This document shows positions 42,946 through 54,214 of a stretch of 64,000 bases of DNA, in pieces. Origin of the DNA: Blastococcus sp. DSM 46786 (GTDB taxonomy: Bacteria; Actinomycetota; Actinomycetes; Mycobacteriales; Geodermatophilaceae); NCBI RefSeq assembly GCF_900109665.1, contig NZ_FOAO01000001.1, forward strand, positions 124,001-188,000, in the 5' to 3' direction. Below the pieces are notes generated by a model. That model saw only the letters and a program-made list of their open reading frames with translations, was not told the origin of the DNA and did no database searches. A program made the translations under genes and the position numbers. Every line of letters starts with the position of its first letter. Position 1 is the stretch's first letter.

Positions 42946-43362
42946 GTGACCGCCGCCGACCCGCCGGCGGTGCCGTGCGTCGGCGCCGTCGTGCACGACC
43001 CGGACCGCCGCCTGCTGCTGGTCCGCCGGCGCAACGAACCCGGGCGCGGGCTGTGGTCGCTGCCGGGGGGTCGCGTCGAGCCGGGCGAGACCGTCGCCGA
43101 CGCCGTCGAGCGGGAGGTCCGCGAGGAGACCGGGCTGCGCGTGCGCGCCGGCGCGGAGGTCGGCCGCATCCGCATCGGGGCCGGCGCGGTCGTCTACGAC
43201 GTCGTCGACCTCGCGTGCACGCTGCTGGACCCCGGTGCGCACCCGGTGGCCGGGGACGACGCGGACGACGCCGTCTTCGCCGACGCCGCCACCCTCACCG
43301 CCCTGCCGTGCACACCCCGGCTCGTGGAGACCCTGCGCGGGTGGGGCGTGCTGCCGGGCTGA
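42946..43362 (+). CDS. Nudix hydrolase
   Basis: A 138-residue protein. [23 protein letters not shown] (~48-70) is the Nudix box in full, with conserved Gly, Glu and REVREE. No specificity region is recognisable; candidates are ADP-ribose, nucleotides or coenzyme derivatives. GTG start, probably leaderless, and divergent from the zinc-ribbon protein. Confidence 0.85.
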   Translation: MTAADPPAVPCVGAVVHDPDRRLLLVRRRNEPGRGLWSLPGGRVEPGETVADAVEREVREETGLRVRAGAEVGRIRIGAGAVVYDVVDLACTLLDPGAHPVAGDDADDAVFADAATLTALPCTPRLVETLRGWGVLPG

Positions 43363-43384
43363 CCGGTCAGCACGCCCGCCGACC

Positions 43385-43894
43385 TCAGCCGCGGGGGGTG
43401 GGCTCCGGGCGGCCCGGCTGTTCGCCGCCGCGGGCCTCGCCGTAGGACCGCTTGGGCACCATCACCTTGCGCCGGAAGATGCAGACGACCGTGCCGTCCT
43501 GCTTGTAGCCGATGGTCTCGACGTGGACCACGCCGCGGTCGTCCTTGGACTTCGACGGCGTCTTGTCCAGCACCGTCGTCTCGCCGTAGATGGTGTCGCC
43601 GTGGAAGGTCGGGGCGACGTGCCGAAGCGACTCGATCTCCAGGTTGGCGATCGCCTTGCCCGAGACGTCGGGGACGCTCATGCCCAGCAGCAGCGAGTAG
43701 ATGTAGTTGCCGACGACGACGTTCTTGCCGAAGTCGGTCGTCTTCTCCGCGTAGTTCACGTCCATGTGCAGCGGGTGGTGGTTCATCGTGAGCAGGCAGA
43801 ACAGGTGGTCGTCGTACTCGGTGACGGTCTTCCCGGGCCAGTGCTTGTAGACGGCCCCGACCTCGAACTCCTCGTAGTACCGACCGAACTGCAT
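43385..43894 (-). CDS. MaoC-family dehydratase
   Basis: A 169-residue hot-dog-fold enzyme. GKTVTEYDDHLFCLLTMNHHPLHMDVNYA (~20-48) is the MaoC hydratase segment with its active-site Asp and His, and YSLLLGMS and AIANLEIESLRHVAPTFHGDTI follow. Likely hydrates an enoyl-CoA. Lys-rich patch near the C-terminus (VFRRKVMVPKRSYGE). ATG start. Stands alone, convergent with the Nudix gene. Confidence 0.85.
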   Translation of the reverse strand: MQFGRYYEEFEVGAVYKHWPGKTVTEYDDHLFCLLTMNHHPLHMDVNYAEKTTDFGKNVVVGNYIYSLLLGMSVPDVSGKAIANLEIESLRHVAPTFHGDTIYGETTVLDKTPSKSKDDRGVVHVETIGYKQDGTVVCIFRRKVMVPKRSYGEARGGEQPGRPEPTPRG

Positions 43895-43973
43895 CTCGCT
43901 GGCTCCCGACGTCGACGCTCTAGGACGGCGTGATCCTACGGAGGAGGCACGGTCTGCATCCGCGGGCGCCCGG

Positions 43974-44486
43974 TCAGAGCAGCTCGAGCACCGGACCGAT
44001 CTCCTGCGTGGCGTACCAGCCGAGCTCGTGCCCCTCGGCCTGGTCCACGACGAACTGCGCGTCCTCGCTGCCGAGGTCGGCCTCCAGCACGACGGCGACG
44101 GCGGCGCGGACGTCGTCCTCGGCCTCGGCGTCGTCGAGGTGCGCGCTGGCCACGTCCTCGACCCGGATCTCGTGCTCGACGCGGGCGGCGCCGGGGTCGA
44201 CGTGCGGGTCGTCCATCGGGGTCACCGCGGCGTCGGGCACGTCGGCGGCGAGCACCGCCCGGCGGCGGGCGGCCAGCGGGTCGAGGTCCAGCAGCCGCAG
44301 GCTGGCGCGCGCCGCGGCCAGGAGGGCGGCGTACTCCAGTTCCTCGGTGTCGGCCTCCGCGTCGCTCACCGCGTAGAAGCGGCGCAGCTGAGGGGTGATC
44401 GCGAAGACGGTCTGCGGAGCGGTCAGCCGCCCCTCGTCGACCAGGGTGCGGAGCACGTTCGTCGTCGCCGGCAGGTACACGCGCAC
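43974..44486 (-). CDS. Conserved actinobacterial hypothetical protein
   Basis: A 170-residue protein starting VRVYLPATTNVLRTLVDEGR. The middle is Glu/Asp-rich (DTEELEYAALLAAARASLRL) and the end AQFVVDQAEGHELGWYATQE is typical of a conserved family I cannot name. GTG start with an AAGGGGG ribosome binding site. It is followed by the WS/DGAT gene in the opposite... the same strand, 56 bases further along the reverse strand. Confidence 0.55.
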   Translation of the reverse strand: MRVYLPATTNVLRTLVDEGRLTAPQTVFAITPQLRRFYAVSDAEADTEELEYAALLAAARASLRLLDLDPLAARRRAVLAADVPDAAVTPMDDPHVDPGAARVEHEIRVEDVASAHLDDAEAEDDVRAAVAVVLEADLGSEDAQFVVDQAEGHELGWYATQEIGPVLELL

Positions 44487-44542
44487 CCGGTCGACCCCCT
44501 TCTTCGGTGGAAGGACGACCGTAGCCGCCGCCGGACGGCGGC

Positions 44543-45922
44543 TCAGGTCGAGGTCTCGACCAGCCCCGCGACCTCCTGCTCGATGAGGTCGGCGAGCACC
44601 TCGACGTCGCTGACGCTGTCCCGGTCGGCGTTGAGCCCGAAGAACACCGTGCCGTCGTAGGAGGTCATGCCGATCGAGAGCCCCTGCCCCCGGGCCAGGG
44701 GCACCACCGGGAACACCTCGAGCACCCGGCCGCCGGCGGCGTACAGGGGCAGCTGCGGGCCGGGGACGTTGGTGACCACCAGGTTGAACAGCCGCCGGGA
44801 GAGACCCCGCGCCGCACGGGCGCCGAGCGCGTGCAGCGTCGACGGCGCGAAACCGGTCAGCGCGATCAGGCTGTCCGCGCCGACCGACCGACCGTGCTGG
44901 GTCAGCCCGCGCATGGCGTAGGTGAGCCGCGCGAGGCGGACCCGGGGGTTGGGCTCGCCGACCGGCAGGTCGACCAGGTGCGAGGTGACCTGGTTGCCAC
45001 CGGCGCCGTCCTCGTCCTGCACCGACACCGGCACGAGGGCGCGCACCGACGTGCCGCCGACCAGCGGCTCGCCGCGGGAGAGCAGCCACTCCCGCAGGGC
45101 GCCCGCGACGACGGTCAGCAGCACGTCGTTGACCGTCCCGCCGTGCGCCTTCCGGACCCGCTTGAGGTCGTCGAGGTCGGCGCACGCCACCGCGACCCGG
45201 CGCTGCCGCCCGATCGGCGCGTTCAGCGGGCTGTGCGGAGCCGGGAGGATCGCCGAGCGGGCCGTGCGCACCAGCCCGCCGGCGACGCCGCCGACCCGCA
45301 CGGCGGTGGCCCGCACGTCCGTGACCGCCGAGCGGGCCAGCTCGACGAGCGAGGACGGGCGGCGGCGGTAGTCCTCGAAGGCCGCCCACACCAGCTCCGG
45401 ACCGGAGGGCGGACGGCGGGGCCGCCACTCGGCCGGCTCGGGCGCCGGCGCGTCCGGGGAGACGTCCAGCAGCACCTGGCCGATGTCGACGGCGCCGAGC
45501 CCGTCCACCAGCGCGGGGTGGGTCTTGGTCACCACCGCGACCCGGTCCCCCTCCAGCCCCTCGACGAGGTAGGCCTCCCACAGCGGGCGCCGGCGGTCCA
45601 GGGGCCGGGACATCAGCCGGGAGACCAGGTCGAGCAGCTGCTGCTCGGTGCCCGGCCGCGGCAACCCCGACCGGCGCAGGTGGTAGGTGATGTCGAACTC
45701 GGGGTCGTCGACCCAGACGGGGTTGCCGAGGTGACCGGGCACCTCCGCCACCCGCTGCCGGTACCGGGGCACCAGGGACAGCCGCGCCTCGACCAGCGCC
45801 GCCAGCGCGTCCAGCCCGCCCGGGGGCGTCTCGAGGACGAGCACCCCGCCGACGTGCATGGGGGTGCCGGGTTCCTCGAGGTACAGGAAGGAGGCCTCCA
45901 GGGTGCCCAGCCGCTCGACCAT
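44543..45922 (-). CDS. WS/DGAT-like acyltransferase
   Basis: A 459-residue wax ester synthase/diacylglycerol acyltransferase family protein with LEASFLYLEEPGTPMHVGG (~7-25), AYLVEGLEGDRVAVVTKTHPALVDG (~118-142), and VPVSVQDEDG and VVTNVPGPQLP later. The catalytic HHxxxDG motif reads HPALVDG: the first His is kept, but the second, normally the base, is proline. Activity is therefore uncertain. ATG start with GGAGG upstream. It follows the CpaE-like gene. Confidence 0.8.
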   Translation of the reverse strand: MVERLGTLEASFLYLEEPGTPMHVGGVLVLETPPGGLDALAALVEARLSLVPRYRQRVAEVPGHLGNPVWVDDPEFDITYHLRRSGLPRPGTEQQLLDLVSRLMSRPLDRRRPLWEAYLVEGLEGDRVAVVTKTHPALVDGLGAVDIGQVLLDVSPDAPAPEPAEWRPRRPPSGPELVWAAFEDYRRRPSSLVELARSAVTDVRATAVRVGGVAGGLVRTARSAILPAPHSPLNAPIGRQRRVAVACADLDDLKRVRKAHGGTVNDVLLTVVAGALREWLLSRGEPLVGGTSVRALVPVSVQDEDGAGGNQVTSHLVDLPVGEPNPRVRLARLTYAMRGLTQHGRSVGADSLIALTGFAPSTLHALGARAARGLSRRLFNLVVTNVPGPQLPLYAAGGRVLEVFPVVPLARGQGLSIGMTSYDGTVFFGLNADRDSVSDVEVLADLIEQEVAGLVETST

Positions 45923-45984
45923 CGTCTGCCTCCCTGCGTGATCCCTCACGCTACGTCGCGGACGACGATCCGGACACCCGGCGG

Positions 45985-47280
45985 TCAGCCCGCCCGCCGG
46001 GTGCGCAGCGAGACGCGCCGGCCCGCCGCCGGCGCGGGTACGCCGGCGAGCTGGGCGGCGAGCGCGCGCAGCTCCGCGCGCAGGGGAGAGCCCGGTGAAG
46101 CCTCGGCGAGGGTGCGGCCGACCGCGAGCGCGGCATCGGTCGCGCGCCGGTCCGCCGGCAGGTAGGAGCGGGGACGGCGGCCGGTGAAGCGCTCCAGCGC
46201 GTCACCGACCTCCTGCCGCGGGTCGCCGGGCACCGGCCCGCGGCGCAGCTGGTTCACCACGAGCACGGGCTCGACCTCGGGCAGCACGTCGCGCAGCTGG
46301 TCGAGGGCCCGCACGCACCGCTGGAGGGCGACCGGGTCGGCGCCGGAGACGCACAGCACCGTGTCGGCGTGCTCCAGGACGGCCAGGGTGGCGCCGTTGC
46401 GGCGCGGCGCCGCGGTGTCGTAGGAGAGCTCCTCGTCGTCCTCCACGCCGAAGGCGCAGTCCACGACGGTGAGCTGCGCGAGGTGGCGGGCCTCGTCGAG
46501 CACCGCGGTGACACCGGCCGGGCGCAGCTCGGGCCACCGGTCGGCGCGGGCGAGGCCGGTGAGCACCCGCAGGTCCGGCCGGACCGCCCACGCCAGCGAC
46601 GCGAGCGCCGCGCCGTCCAGGGTCCCGAGACCCGCCTGCCGGGCCGCGCCGGCGAGCCCGGGTGACTCGTCGAGCAGCCCGAGCACCTGGGCGACCACGC
46701 CGCCGTGGACGTCGGCGTCGACCAGCAGGGTGGGTACGCCCAGCCGGGCGGCCTCGTCGGCCAGCCCCACCGCGACCGTCGTCCGGCCCGGCGCCCCGGT
46801 CGGGCCCCACACCGCCACCACGCGGCCCCGCTCCCCCGGCGGCCGTTCCGGCTCCACGGGGAGAGCGGGGACCGGGAGCGCCGCGCGGAGGTCGGCCACG
46901 TCGTGACCGGGCGCCGGCACGCCGGCGACCGCGTCCCGCAGCGCCTCGGCGATCAGCTCCGGGTCGGCGTCCGCCGGCAGCACCTGGGCGACCCCGAGCC
47001 GGCGCAGCCGCTGCGCCGCGGCCTCGTCGCCGGGTTCGACCAGACCCACGACCGCGACGCCGGCCGCGCGCAGCCGGGCGACCGCGTCGCCGTCGAGGCG
47101 GCGCAGCTCCGCGGACAGCAGCGCTGCCTGACCGGTGCCGGTGGCGGCGGCGGCCAGCAGGTCGGAGACGTCCACGCAGCGCCGGACGACGGTGACGCCG
47201 TGGTCGTCGCGGTCGAGGGCACCGACGAGCTCGGACTCCCAGCCGGCGCCGGTGACGGCGGTGAAGACCTGGAGGGCCAT
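45985..47280 (-). CDS. CpaE/TadZ-like ParA-family ATPase
   Basis: A 431-residue protein. The first ~130 residues resemble a degenerate receiver domain (LRAAGVAVVGLVEPGDEAAAQRLRRLGV), then a ParA/MinD ATPase: WGPTGAPGRTTVAVGLADE (~158-176) is a deviant Walker A, DADVHGG, and LVDADVHGGVV (~185) follows. CpaE-type proteins organise pilus secretion systems, and the Rv3213c-like locus in mycobacteria is Soj-related. The start is ATG at 47280, 1 base after the SAF gene stop (TGATG). Confidence 0.75.
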   Translation of the reverse strand: MALQVFTAVTGAGWESELVGALDRDDHGVTVVRRCVDVSDLLAAAATGTGQAALLSAELRRLDGDAVARLRAAGVAVVGLVEPGDEAAAQRLRRLGVAQVLPADADPELIAEALRDAVAGVPAPGHDVADLRAALPVPALPVEPERPPGERGRVVAVWGPTGAPGRTTVAVGLADEAARLGVPTLLVDADVHGGVVAQVLGLLDESPGLAGAARQAGLGTLDGAALASLAWAVRPDLRVLTGLARADRWPELRPAGVTAVLDEARHLAQLTVVDCAFGVEDDEELSYDTAAPRRNGATLAVLEHADTVLCVSGADPVALQRCVRALDQLRDVLPEVEPVLVVNQLRRGPVPGDPRQEVGDALERFTGRRPRSYLPADRRATDAALAVGRTLAEASPGSPLRAELRALAAQLAGVPAPAAGRRVSLRTRRAG

Positions 47281-48095
47281 CAGCCGGTCGGCCCCGCCGG
47301 CGCGGGCGCGCCCTCGGTCGCCACGGCCGGTGCCGGAGCGGGCGCCGGGGTCGTCGCTGTCGCGCGTGCCTGGCCGGCACGGGCCACGGCGGCGGTGCTC
47401 CCGTCCGCCGTCGCACCGGCGGGGTGGGCGACCACCACGAGCGGCCGCCCGGCGATGGACGCCAGCACGTCCGCGGCGTCGTCGGCCGCCACGCCGACCA
47501 CGATCTGCACCGTGGTGGTCGGCGTCGAGAGGACACCCTCGGCGCCGCCCGACATGGCCTGCACGGGTGCGGCACCGACGACGAGCGCGACGCTGCCCAG
47601 GTCCGGGCCGGTGGCGCCGGCCGCGGGGTCGGCGACGGCGTACACGTCGACCAGCTGCCCGCGGCGCAGACCCGGGGGCACGTAGCCGGCCTGGACCGGC
47701 AGGGCGAGCTGGACGAGGTCCGATGGCTCCTCGAGGGCCGAGCGGGGCAGCAGCTCACCGGCCCGCACGCCGCGGGAGAGCGCGCCGCCCTCGGGGCGGG
47801 TGCTGCCCGAGAGGTACTTCTCCGCGGCGCCGTCGAGCCGGACGTCGACGACCACCAGGTCCTCGGCGGTCAGCACCGTCCCGGCGGCCAGGTCGTCCGC
47901 GGCGCTCCAGACCGGCACGGTGGCGTCCGCGGCGCTGACCACCCGCGCGCCGAGGAGCACCGAGGCGAGGACGAGCAGCACGCCGAGCACGAGCCGGAGG
48001 TCCAGCCAGCCGGGCGTCCGGACCCGCCGTGGGGTGGGCCCGGCCGGCAGCTCGGCAGGGCCGGGGACGGCGCCCGGGGTGCGCACGGCGGTCAC
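47280..48095 (-). CDS. CpaB/RcpC-like SAF-domain protein
   Basis: A 271-residue protein with a single transmembrane helix (LDLRLVLGVLLVLASVLLGARVV, ~30-52) and a SAF domain beginning WSAADDLAAGTVLTAEDLVVVDVRLDG (~62-88), ending in an Ala/Pro-rich tail. SAF domains occur in CpaB, the pilus assembly protein with a periplasmic carbohydrate-binding part. Together with the CpaE-like protein it looks like a small remnant or substitute of a tad/flp system; no secretion ATPase or pilin is in the window. GTG start. Confidence 0.7.
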   Translation of the reverse strand: MTAVRTPGAVPGPAELPAGPTPRRVRTPGWLDLRLVLGVLLVLASVLLGARVVSAADATVPVWSAADDLAAGTVLTAEDLVVVDVRLDGAAEKYLSGSTRPEGGALSRGVRAGELLPRSALEEPSDLVQLALPVQAGYVPPGLRRGQLVDVYAVADPAAGATGPDLGSVALVVGAAPVQAMSGGAEGVLSTPTTTVQIVVGVAADDAADVLASIAGRPLVVVAHPAGATADGSTAAVARAGQARATATTPAPAPAPAVATEGAPAPAGPTG

Positions 48096-48214
48096 GCGAC
48101 CTTCTCTCTCTGCCAGCACGTCTCCGGCCCGTTCGGGCGCGCCGACCCGCCGGTGCGGGCCGTTGACGGCATCGGGACGCCGATGATGCGGTACGCGTGC
48201 GAACTCGTGCACCC

Positions 48215-48242
48215 GTCGTCCACACGTTCGGGTGTGGACGAC
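48215..48242. promoter_or_regulatory. Perfect inverted repeat upstream of the BldC-like gene
   Basis: GTCGTCCACAC (48215-48225) and GTGTGGACGAC (48232-48242) pair over 11 bases around GTTCGG, 57 bases before the gene start. It is in the divergent region between the SAF gene and the HTH gene and may be an operator or a terminator. Confidence 0.5.
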
Positions 48243-48298
48243 CGCCACGGACCACCGGCACGGCTGACAGACTGGCCCGCGAACGGATGGAGACGCCG

Positions 48299-48556
48299 AT
48301 GCCCACGCCCCGCTTCCTGACCCTCGACGACGTCGCGGAGATCCTCAACGTGTCGTGGTCGCAGGCCTATGCGCTGGTGCGCCGCAAGGAGCTGATCGCG
48401 ATCCAGATCGGCGGGCGCGGCCAGTGGCGCGTCGAGGTCGACGAGCTCGAGCGCTTCATCCAGCAGAAGTACGCCGAGGCCCGCGCCGGCACCGTGCCGG
48501 CCGCCGAGGCCACCGCGGGCGCCGCCGGCCCCGACTCCTCGGAGCAGCGGGGCTGA
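48299..48556 (+). CDS. BldC-like MerR-type helix-turn-helix protein
   Basis: An 85-residue protein. FLTLDDVAEILNVSWSQAYALVRRKELIAIQIGGRGQWRVEVDELERFI (~6-54) is the compact winged helix-turn-helix of BldC/excisionase-type regulators, followed by an acidic-polar tail. BldC in Streptomyces binds direct repeats cooperatively and controls development. ATG at 48299 with GGAG 7 bases upstream; a longer ATG at 48287 is possible. It lies in a short intergenic region between the SAF gene and the LysM region. Confidence 0.82.
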   Translation: MPTPRFLTLDDVAEILNVSWSQAYALVRRKELIAIQIGGRGQWRVEVDELERFIQQKYAEARAGTVPAAEATAGAAGPDSSEQRG

Positions 48557-48560
48557 CCGC

Positions 48561-49130
48561 TCAGCCCCACCCGGGCGCCAGGGTGCGCACCACCGCCACC
48601 GCGTCGACGACCACCGCCGAGACCCGGCGCACCGCGTCCGGGCGTCGCGGCTGGTCCGCCGCGTGCTCGGCCACCTCCACGTAGTCGGCCCCCACCCGGT
48701 CGATCGTCCCGGTCAGCTGCGTCCCGTCGTCCAGCACGAGCTGGACGGCGCTGCGGTCCCGCGCCAGGCCGCGCAGCGCACGGCGCAGGTCCAGCCGCGC
48801 CCGCACCGGTCCCGGTTCCTCGGCCGCCGCGGTCCAGCGACCAAGCCCGTCCACGGCCCGGACCGCCGCCACCGCCACCAGCTGGTCCCGTCCCCGGTCG
48901 TCGGCGAGCAGCAGCCAGTCGGTCCCCTGCGCGGCGAGCACCCCGCGGATCCGCCCGGCTCCCCGGCACGTCACCACGAGCTCTGCGCCGACCGATCCCC
49001 CGATCCGCTCGGCCAGCCGCACGGCACCGATCTCCGCGCGGGCGCGTGAGGCCCACTCCGCCCGGTCCTGCGCGTCCTCCGCGGCCTCGAACTGCGCCTG
49101 CAGGTCCGCGAACAGCTGCTGCCACCGCAT
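48561..49130 (-). CDS. Conserved hypothetical protein
   Basis: A 189-residue protein beginning MRWQQLFADLQAQFEAAEDAQ. The sequence has repeated beta-hairpin-like blocks (AELVVTCRGAGRIRGVLAAQGTDWLLLAD and LDDGTQLTGTIDRVGADYVEVAE), possibly two SH3-like or Sm-like domains. No family is recognised. It is convergent with the HTH gene and divergent from the LysM gene. Confidence 0.6.
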   Translation of the reverse strand: MRWQQLFADLQAQFEAAEDAQDRAEWASRARAEIGAVRLAERIGGSVGAELVVTCRGAGRIRGVLAAQGTDWLLLADDRGRDQLVAVAAVRAVDGLGRWTAAAEEPGPVRARLDLRRALRGLARDRSAVQLVLDDGTQLTGTIDRVGADYVEVAEHAADQPRRPDAVRRVSAVVVDAVAVVRTLAPGWG

Positions 49131-49157
49131 GCCGCACAGCCTAGATCGTGTTACTCA

Positions 49158-49200
49158 CTTGCGTTTGCTTGCGTTTGGTTGCTTTAGTGACGCAACGTCA
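49158..49200 (+). promoter_or_regulatory. AT-rich promoter with tandem 10-bp repeats upstream of the LysM gene
   Basis: CTTGCGTTTG occurs twice in tandem (49158-49167 and 49168-49177). A -35-like TTGCGT (49159-49164) and -10-like TTTAGT (49183-49188) are 18 bases apart, and TGACG-CAA-CGTCA (49188-49200) is an inverted repeat at the expected start of transcription. The region is strikingly AT-rich for this genome. Operator function is inferred. Confidence 0.55.
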
Positions 49201-49217
49201 ACGCGGAGGAGGGCCTG

Positions 49218-49946
49218 GTGTCGGTGCGACGACTGCTCGCGGCGGGCCTCGGCATGGCCGGCCTCGCCGCCGTCCTGGCGCTGCTGGCCTCGGCGCCACC
49301 CGTCTCGCTGGCCGCCCTCGCCGCCGCGCAGCGCACGGCCGACACCGCGGGGCCCGACGTCCTGGTGGTGCACCTGGTGGGCCTGCTCGCGTGGGCGGTG
49401 TGGGGATGGGGTGCGCTCGGTCTCGCACTCACCGTGTGCTCGGCGCTGCCCGGGGCCGCCGGCGCCCTCGCCGGCGGTGCGCTCCGCGGCGTGCTGCCCT
49501 CCGGCGCCCGCCGCGCCGCCGCGCTCGTCCTGGGCGTCGGGCTGGTCATCGCGCCACCGATGCCGGGGGCAGCGGTCCCGGGGCTGCCGATGACGACGGC
49601 CGCCGCGGCGGACGGGATGCCGGCTCCCCCGGCCGCGCCGTCCGCGCACGCCGTCCCCGACTGGCCGGCGTCGGCTGCCGTGCCCGTGCGGGACGGGGGC
49701 GTGAGCACCGCCCCCGTCCCGGACTGGCCGCCGGCTCCTGCGCCCGGGGAACACGTCGTCCTGCGTGGCGAGTGCCTCTGGCGCATCGCCGAGGGCCACC
49801 TGGCGCGCACGCGGGGGCATGCGCCGTCCGACGCCGAGGTGGCGACCGCCGTCACGGCCTGGTGGCAGGCCAACGCCGAGGTGATCGGCCCCGATCCCGA
49901 CCTGCTGCTGCCCGGCCAGGTGCTCCGGCCGCCGGCCCTGCCGTGA
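49218..49946 (+). CDS. LysM-domain membrane protein
   Basis: A 242-residue protein. The start SVRRLLAAGLGMAGLAAVLAL is a signal or membrane anchor, followed by two hydrophobic segments (~50-80 and 98-118), and a C-terminal LysM domain EHVVLRGECLWRIAEGHLAR ... WWQANAEVIGPDPDLLLPGQVLRPP that binds glycan. It may sense or remodel peptidoglycan. GTG with GGAGGAGG upstream. Its promoter is exceptional (see that entry). Confidence 0.8.
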   Translation: MSVRRLLAAGLGMAGLAAVLALLASAPPVSLAALAAAQRTADTAGPDVLVVHLVGLLAWAVWGWGALGLALTVCSALPGAAGALAGGALRGVLPSGARRAAALVLGVGLVIAPPMPGAAVPGLPMTTAAAADGMPAPPAAPSAHAVPDWPASAAVPVRDGGVSTAPVPDWPPAPAPGEHVVLRGECLWRIAEGHLARTRGHAPSDAEVATAVTAWWQANAEVIGPDPDLLLPGQVLRPPALP

Positions 49947-49983
49947 CCCGCCCGTCCCCCACCGTCGAACCCCGGAGTCCCCG

Positions 49984-50523
49984 ATGACCGCACCGTCCCG
50001 CACCGTCCCGGCTCCCCCGCCGGTCCTGCAGCTGACCGTCGTCCCCACCCCGCAGCCGCCGGGCGAGGTCCGTCCCGTGTTGCACCTGGTGCGCCCCGGC
50101 CGGCCGCTCCCCCTGCCCGCCCTGCCCCCGGGGCCCCGGCCGAGCGCCGCGTCGTCCGCCCTCGCCCATGACGAGTTCGGGCCGGTGCCGACCGGCCGGG
50201 CCGAGCTGCCGCCCGCGGGCGCGGCCGCCCGACGGCTGGTGACCACCGCCCTCGAGGCGCTCGCCGGACGCCGCCCGCTGGCCCAGGTGCAGCCGCTGAC
50301 CTCGACGGGCGTCTACGCCGCGCTGTCGGCCGGCCGCCGGCCGCAGTGGTGCACCGAGGGGAACGCGCCGGTGGTGATCGGCCCGGTGCGCGTCTGCGAG
50401 CCGGTGGACGGGGTGGCAGAGGTCAGCGCGGTCGCCCACCGGGCCGGGCGGGCGCACGCCGTCGCCGCCCGGATCGAGGGCGTGGACGGCCGCTGGCGCT
50501 GCACGGCGCTGCAGATCGGCTGA
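49984..50523 (+). CDS. DUF6459/Rv3235-like protein
   Basis: A 179-residue protein with a Pro-rich start (QLTVVPTPQPPGEVRPVLHLV) and a C-terminal domain AVARALVTTALEALAGRRPLAQVQPL, then RAHAVAARIEGVDGRWRCTALQIG. The C-terminal motif RWxCTALQIG is typical of the Rv3235-like family next to secA1 in mycobacteria, unstudied in function. ATG start. The stop is an R1 repeat start, and a hairpin follows. Confidence 0.75.
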   Translation: MTAPSRTVPAPPPVLQLTVVPTPQPPGEVRPVLHLVRPGRPLPLPALPPGPRPSAASSALAHDEFGPVPTGRAELPPAGAAARRLVTTALEALAGRRPLAQVQPLTSTGVYAALSAGRRPQWCTEGNAPVVIGPVRVCEPVDGVAEVSAVAHRAGRAHAVAARIEGVDGRWRCTALQIG

Positions 50524-50570
50524 AGGAGGACACGGCCCTCCCCAGCCCTCGCACCTCGGGGCGGGGCCGG
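50521..50570 (+). repeat. R1 repeat anchored at the DUF6459 stop codon
   Basis: After TGA the copy reads AGGAGGACACGGCCC, with CGGCCC pairing to GGGCCG near 50565, and an inner CCCCAGCCC/GGGGCGGGG-type stem. Shorter than other copies. Confidence 0.55.
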
Positions 50571-50580
50571 AGACCACGGC

Positions 50581-50608
50581 GCCCCGCCGACCGGTCGGTC
50601 GGCGGGGC
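50581..50608. terminator. Perfect hairpin between DUF6459 and secA
   Basis: GCCCCGCCGACC (50581-50592) and its complement (50597-50608) flank a GGTC loop. It separates two convergent genes. Confidence 0.85.
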
Positions 50609-50632
50609 GTCGTCGGCGGTGGGGCGGGCCGT

Positions 50633-53680
<3,048 letters not shown>

Positions 53681-53751
53681 GACCCCAGCGTAGGCGGCCC
53701 CGCCACGGCTGCGGACGTGGCGACCGCCCGGGGCACCACGCGTCCCATCCG

Positions 53752-53757
53752 TACGCT
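53752..53757 (+). promoter_or_regulatory. -10 box TACGCT of the PPOX gene
   Basis: TACGCT is 6 bases before the ATG, with no ribosome binding site, so the transcript is likely leaderless. It lies divergent from secA. Confidence 0.4.
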
Positions 53758-53763
53758 GCAGCG

Positions 53764-54156
53764 ATGGCTCGCGATCCGTCCGACCCGGGCGCCGGACTGC
53801 TGGAGTTCCTCACCGAGCGGCACCTCGCGACGCTGACCACGCTGCGGCCCGACGGCACGCCGCACGTCGTCCCGGTCGGCGTCACCTACGACGCGGCGAC
53901 GACCACCGCCCGGGTGATCACCTCCGGCACCTCCGCCAAGGCCCGGCACGTCCGCGCGGGCCAGGCGCGGGTCGCCGTCTGCCAGGTCGACGGGCGACGC
54001 TGGGCCACCCTCGAGGGCGCGGCGGTGGTGCGCGAGGACGCCGCGTCGGTGGCCGACGCCGAGGAGCGGTACGCGCAGCGGTACCGCCGGCCCCGGGAGA
54101 ACCCGGCCCGCGTGGTCATCGAGATCTCGGTGGACCGCATCCTCGGCAACGCCTGA
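53764..54156 (+). CDS. PPOX-class F420-dependent oxidoreductase-like protein
   Basis: A 130-residue split-barrel flavin/F420 protein: [27 protein letters not shown] (~16-43), [28 protein letters not shown] (~46-73) and [17 protein letters not shown] follow the TIGR03618 pattern. Such actinobacterial proteins use F420H2 or bind flavins or heme. ATG at 53764. Its TGA is the start of an R1 repeat. Confidence 0.82.
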   Translation: MARDPSDPGAGLLEFLTERHLATLTTLRPDGTPHVVPVGVTYDAATTTARVITSGTSAKARHVRAGQARVAVCQVDGRRWATLEGAAVVREDAASVADAEERYAQRYRRPRENPARVVIEISVDRILGNA

Positions 54157-54214
54157 GAAAACACCCCGTCCCTCTCCCCGCTCGCACGCTCGCGGCGAGC
54201 CTCCGGACGGGGCC
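54154..54214 (+). repeat. R1 repeat anchored at the PPOX stop codon
   Basis: CCCCGTCC (54164-54171) pairs perfectly with GGACGGGG (54205-54212), with inner GCTCGC/GCGAGC. It abuts the broken GNAT gene and may have replaced its start. Confidence 0.75.
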
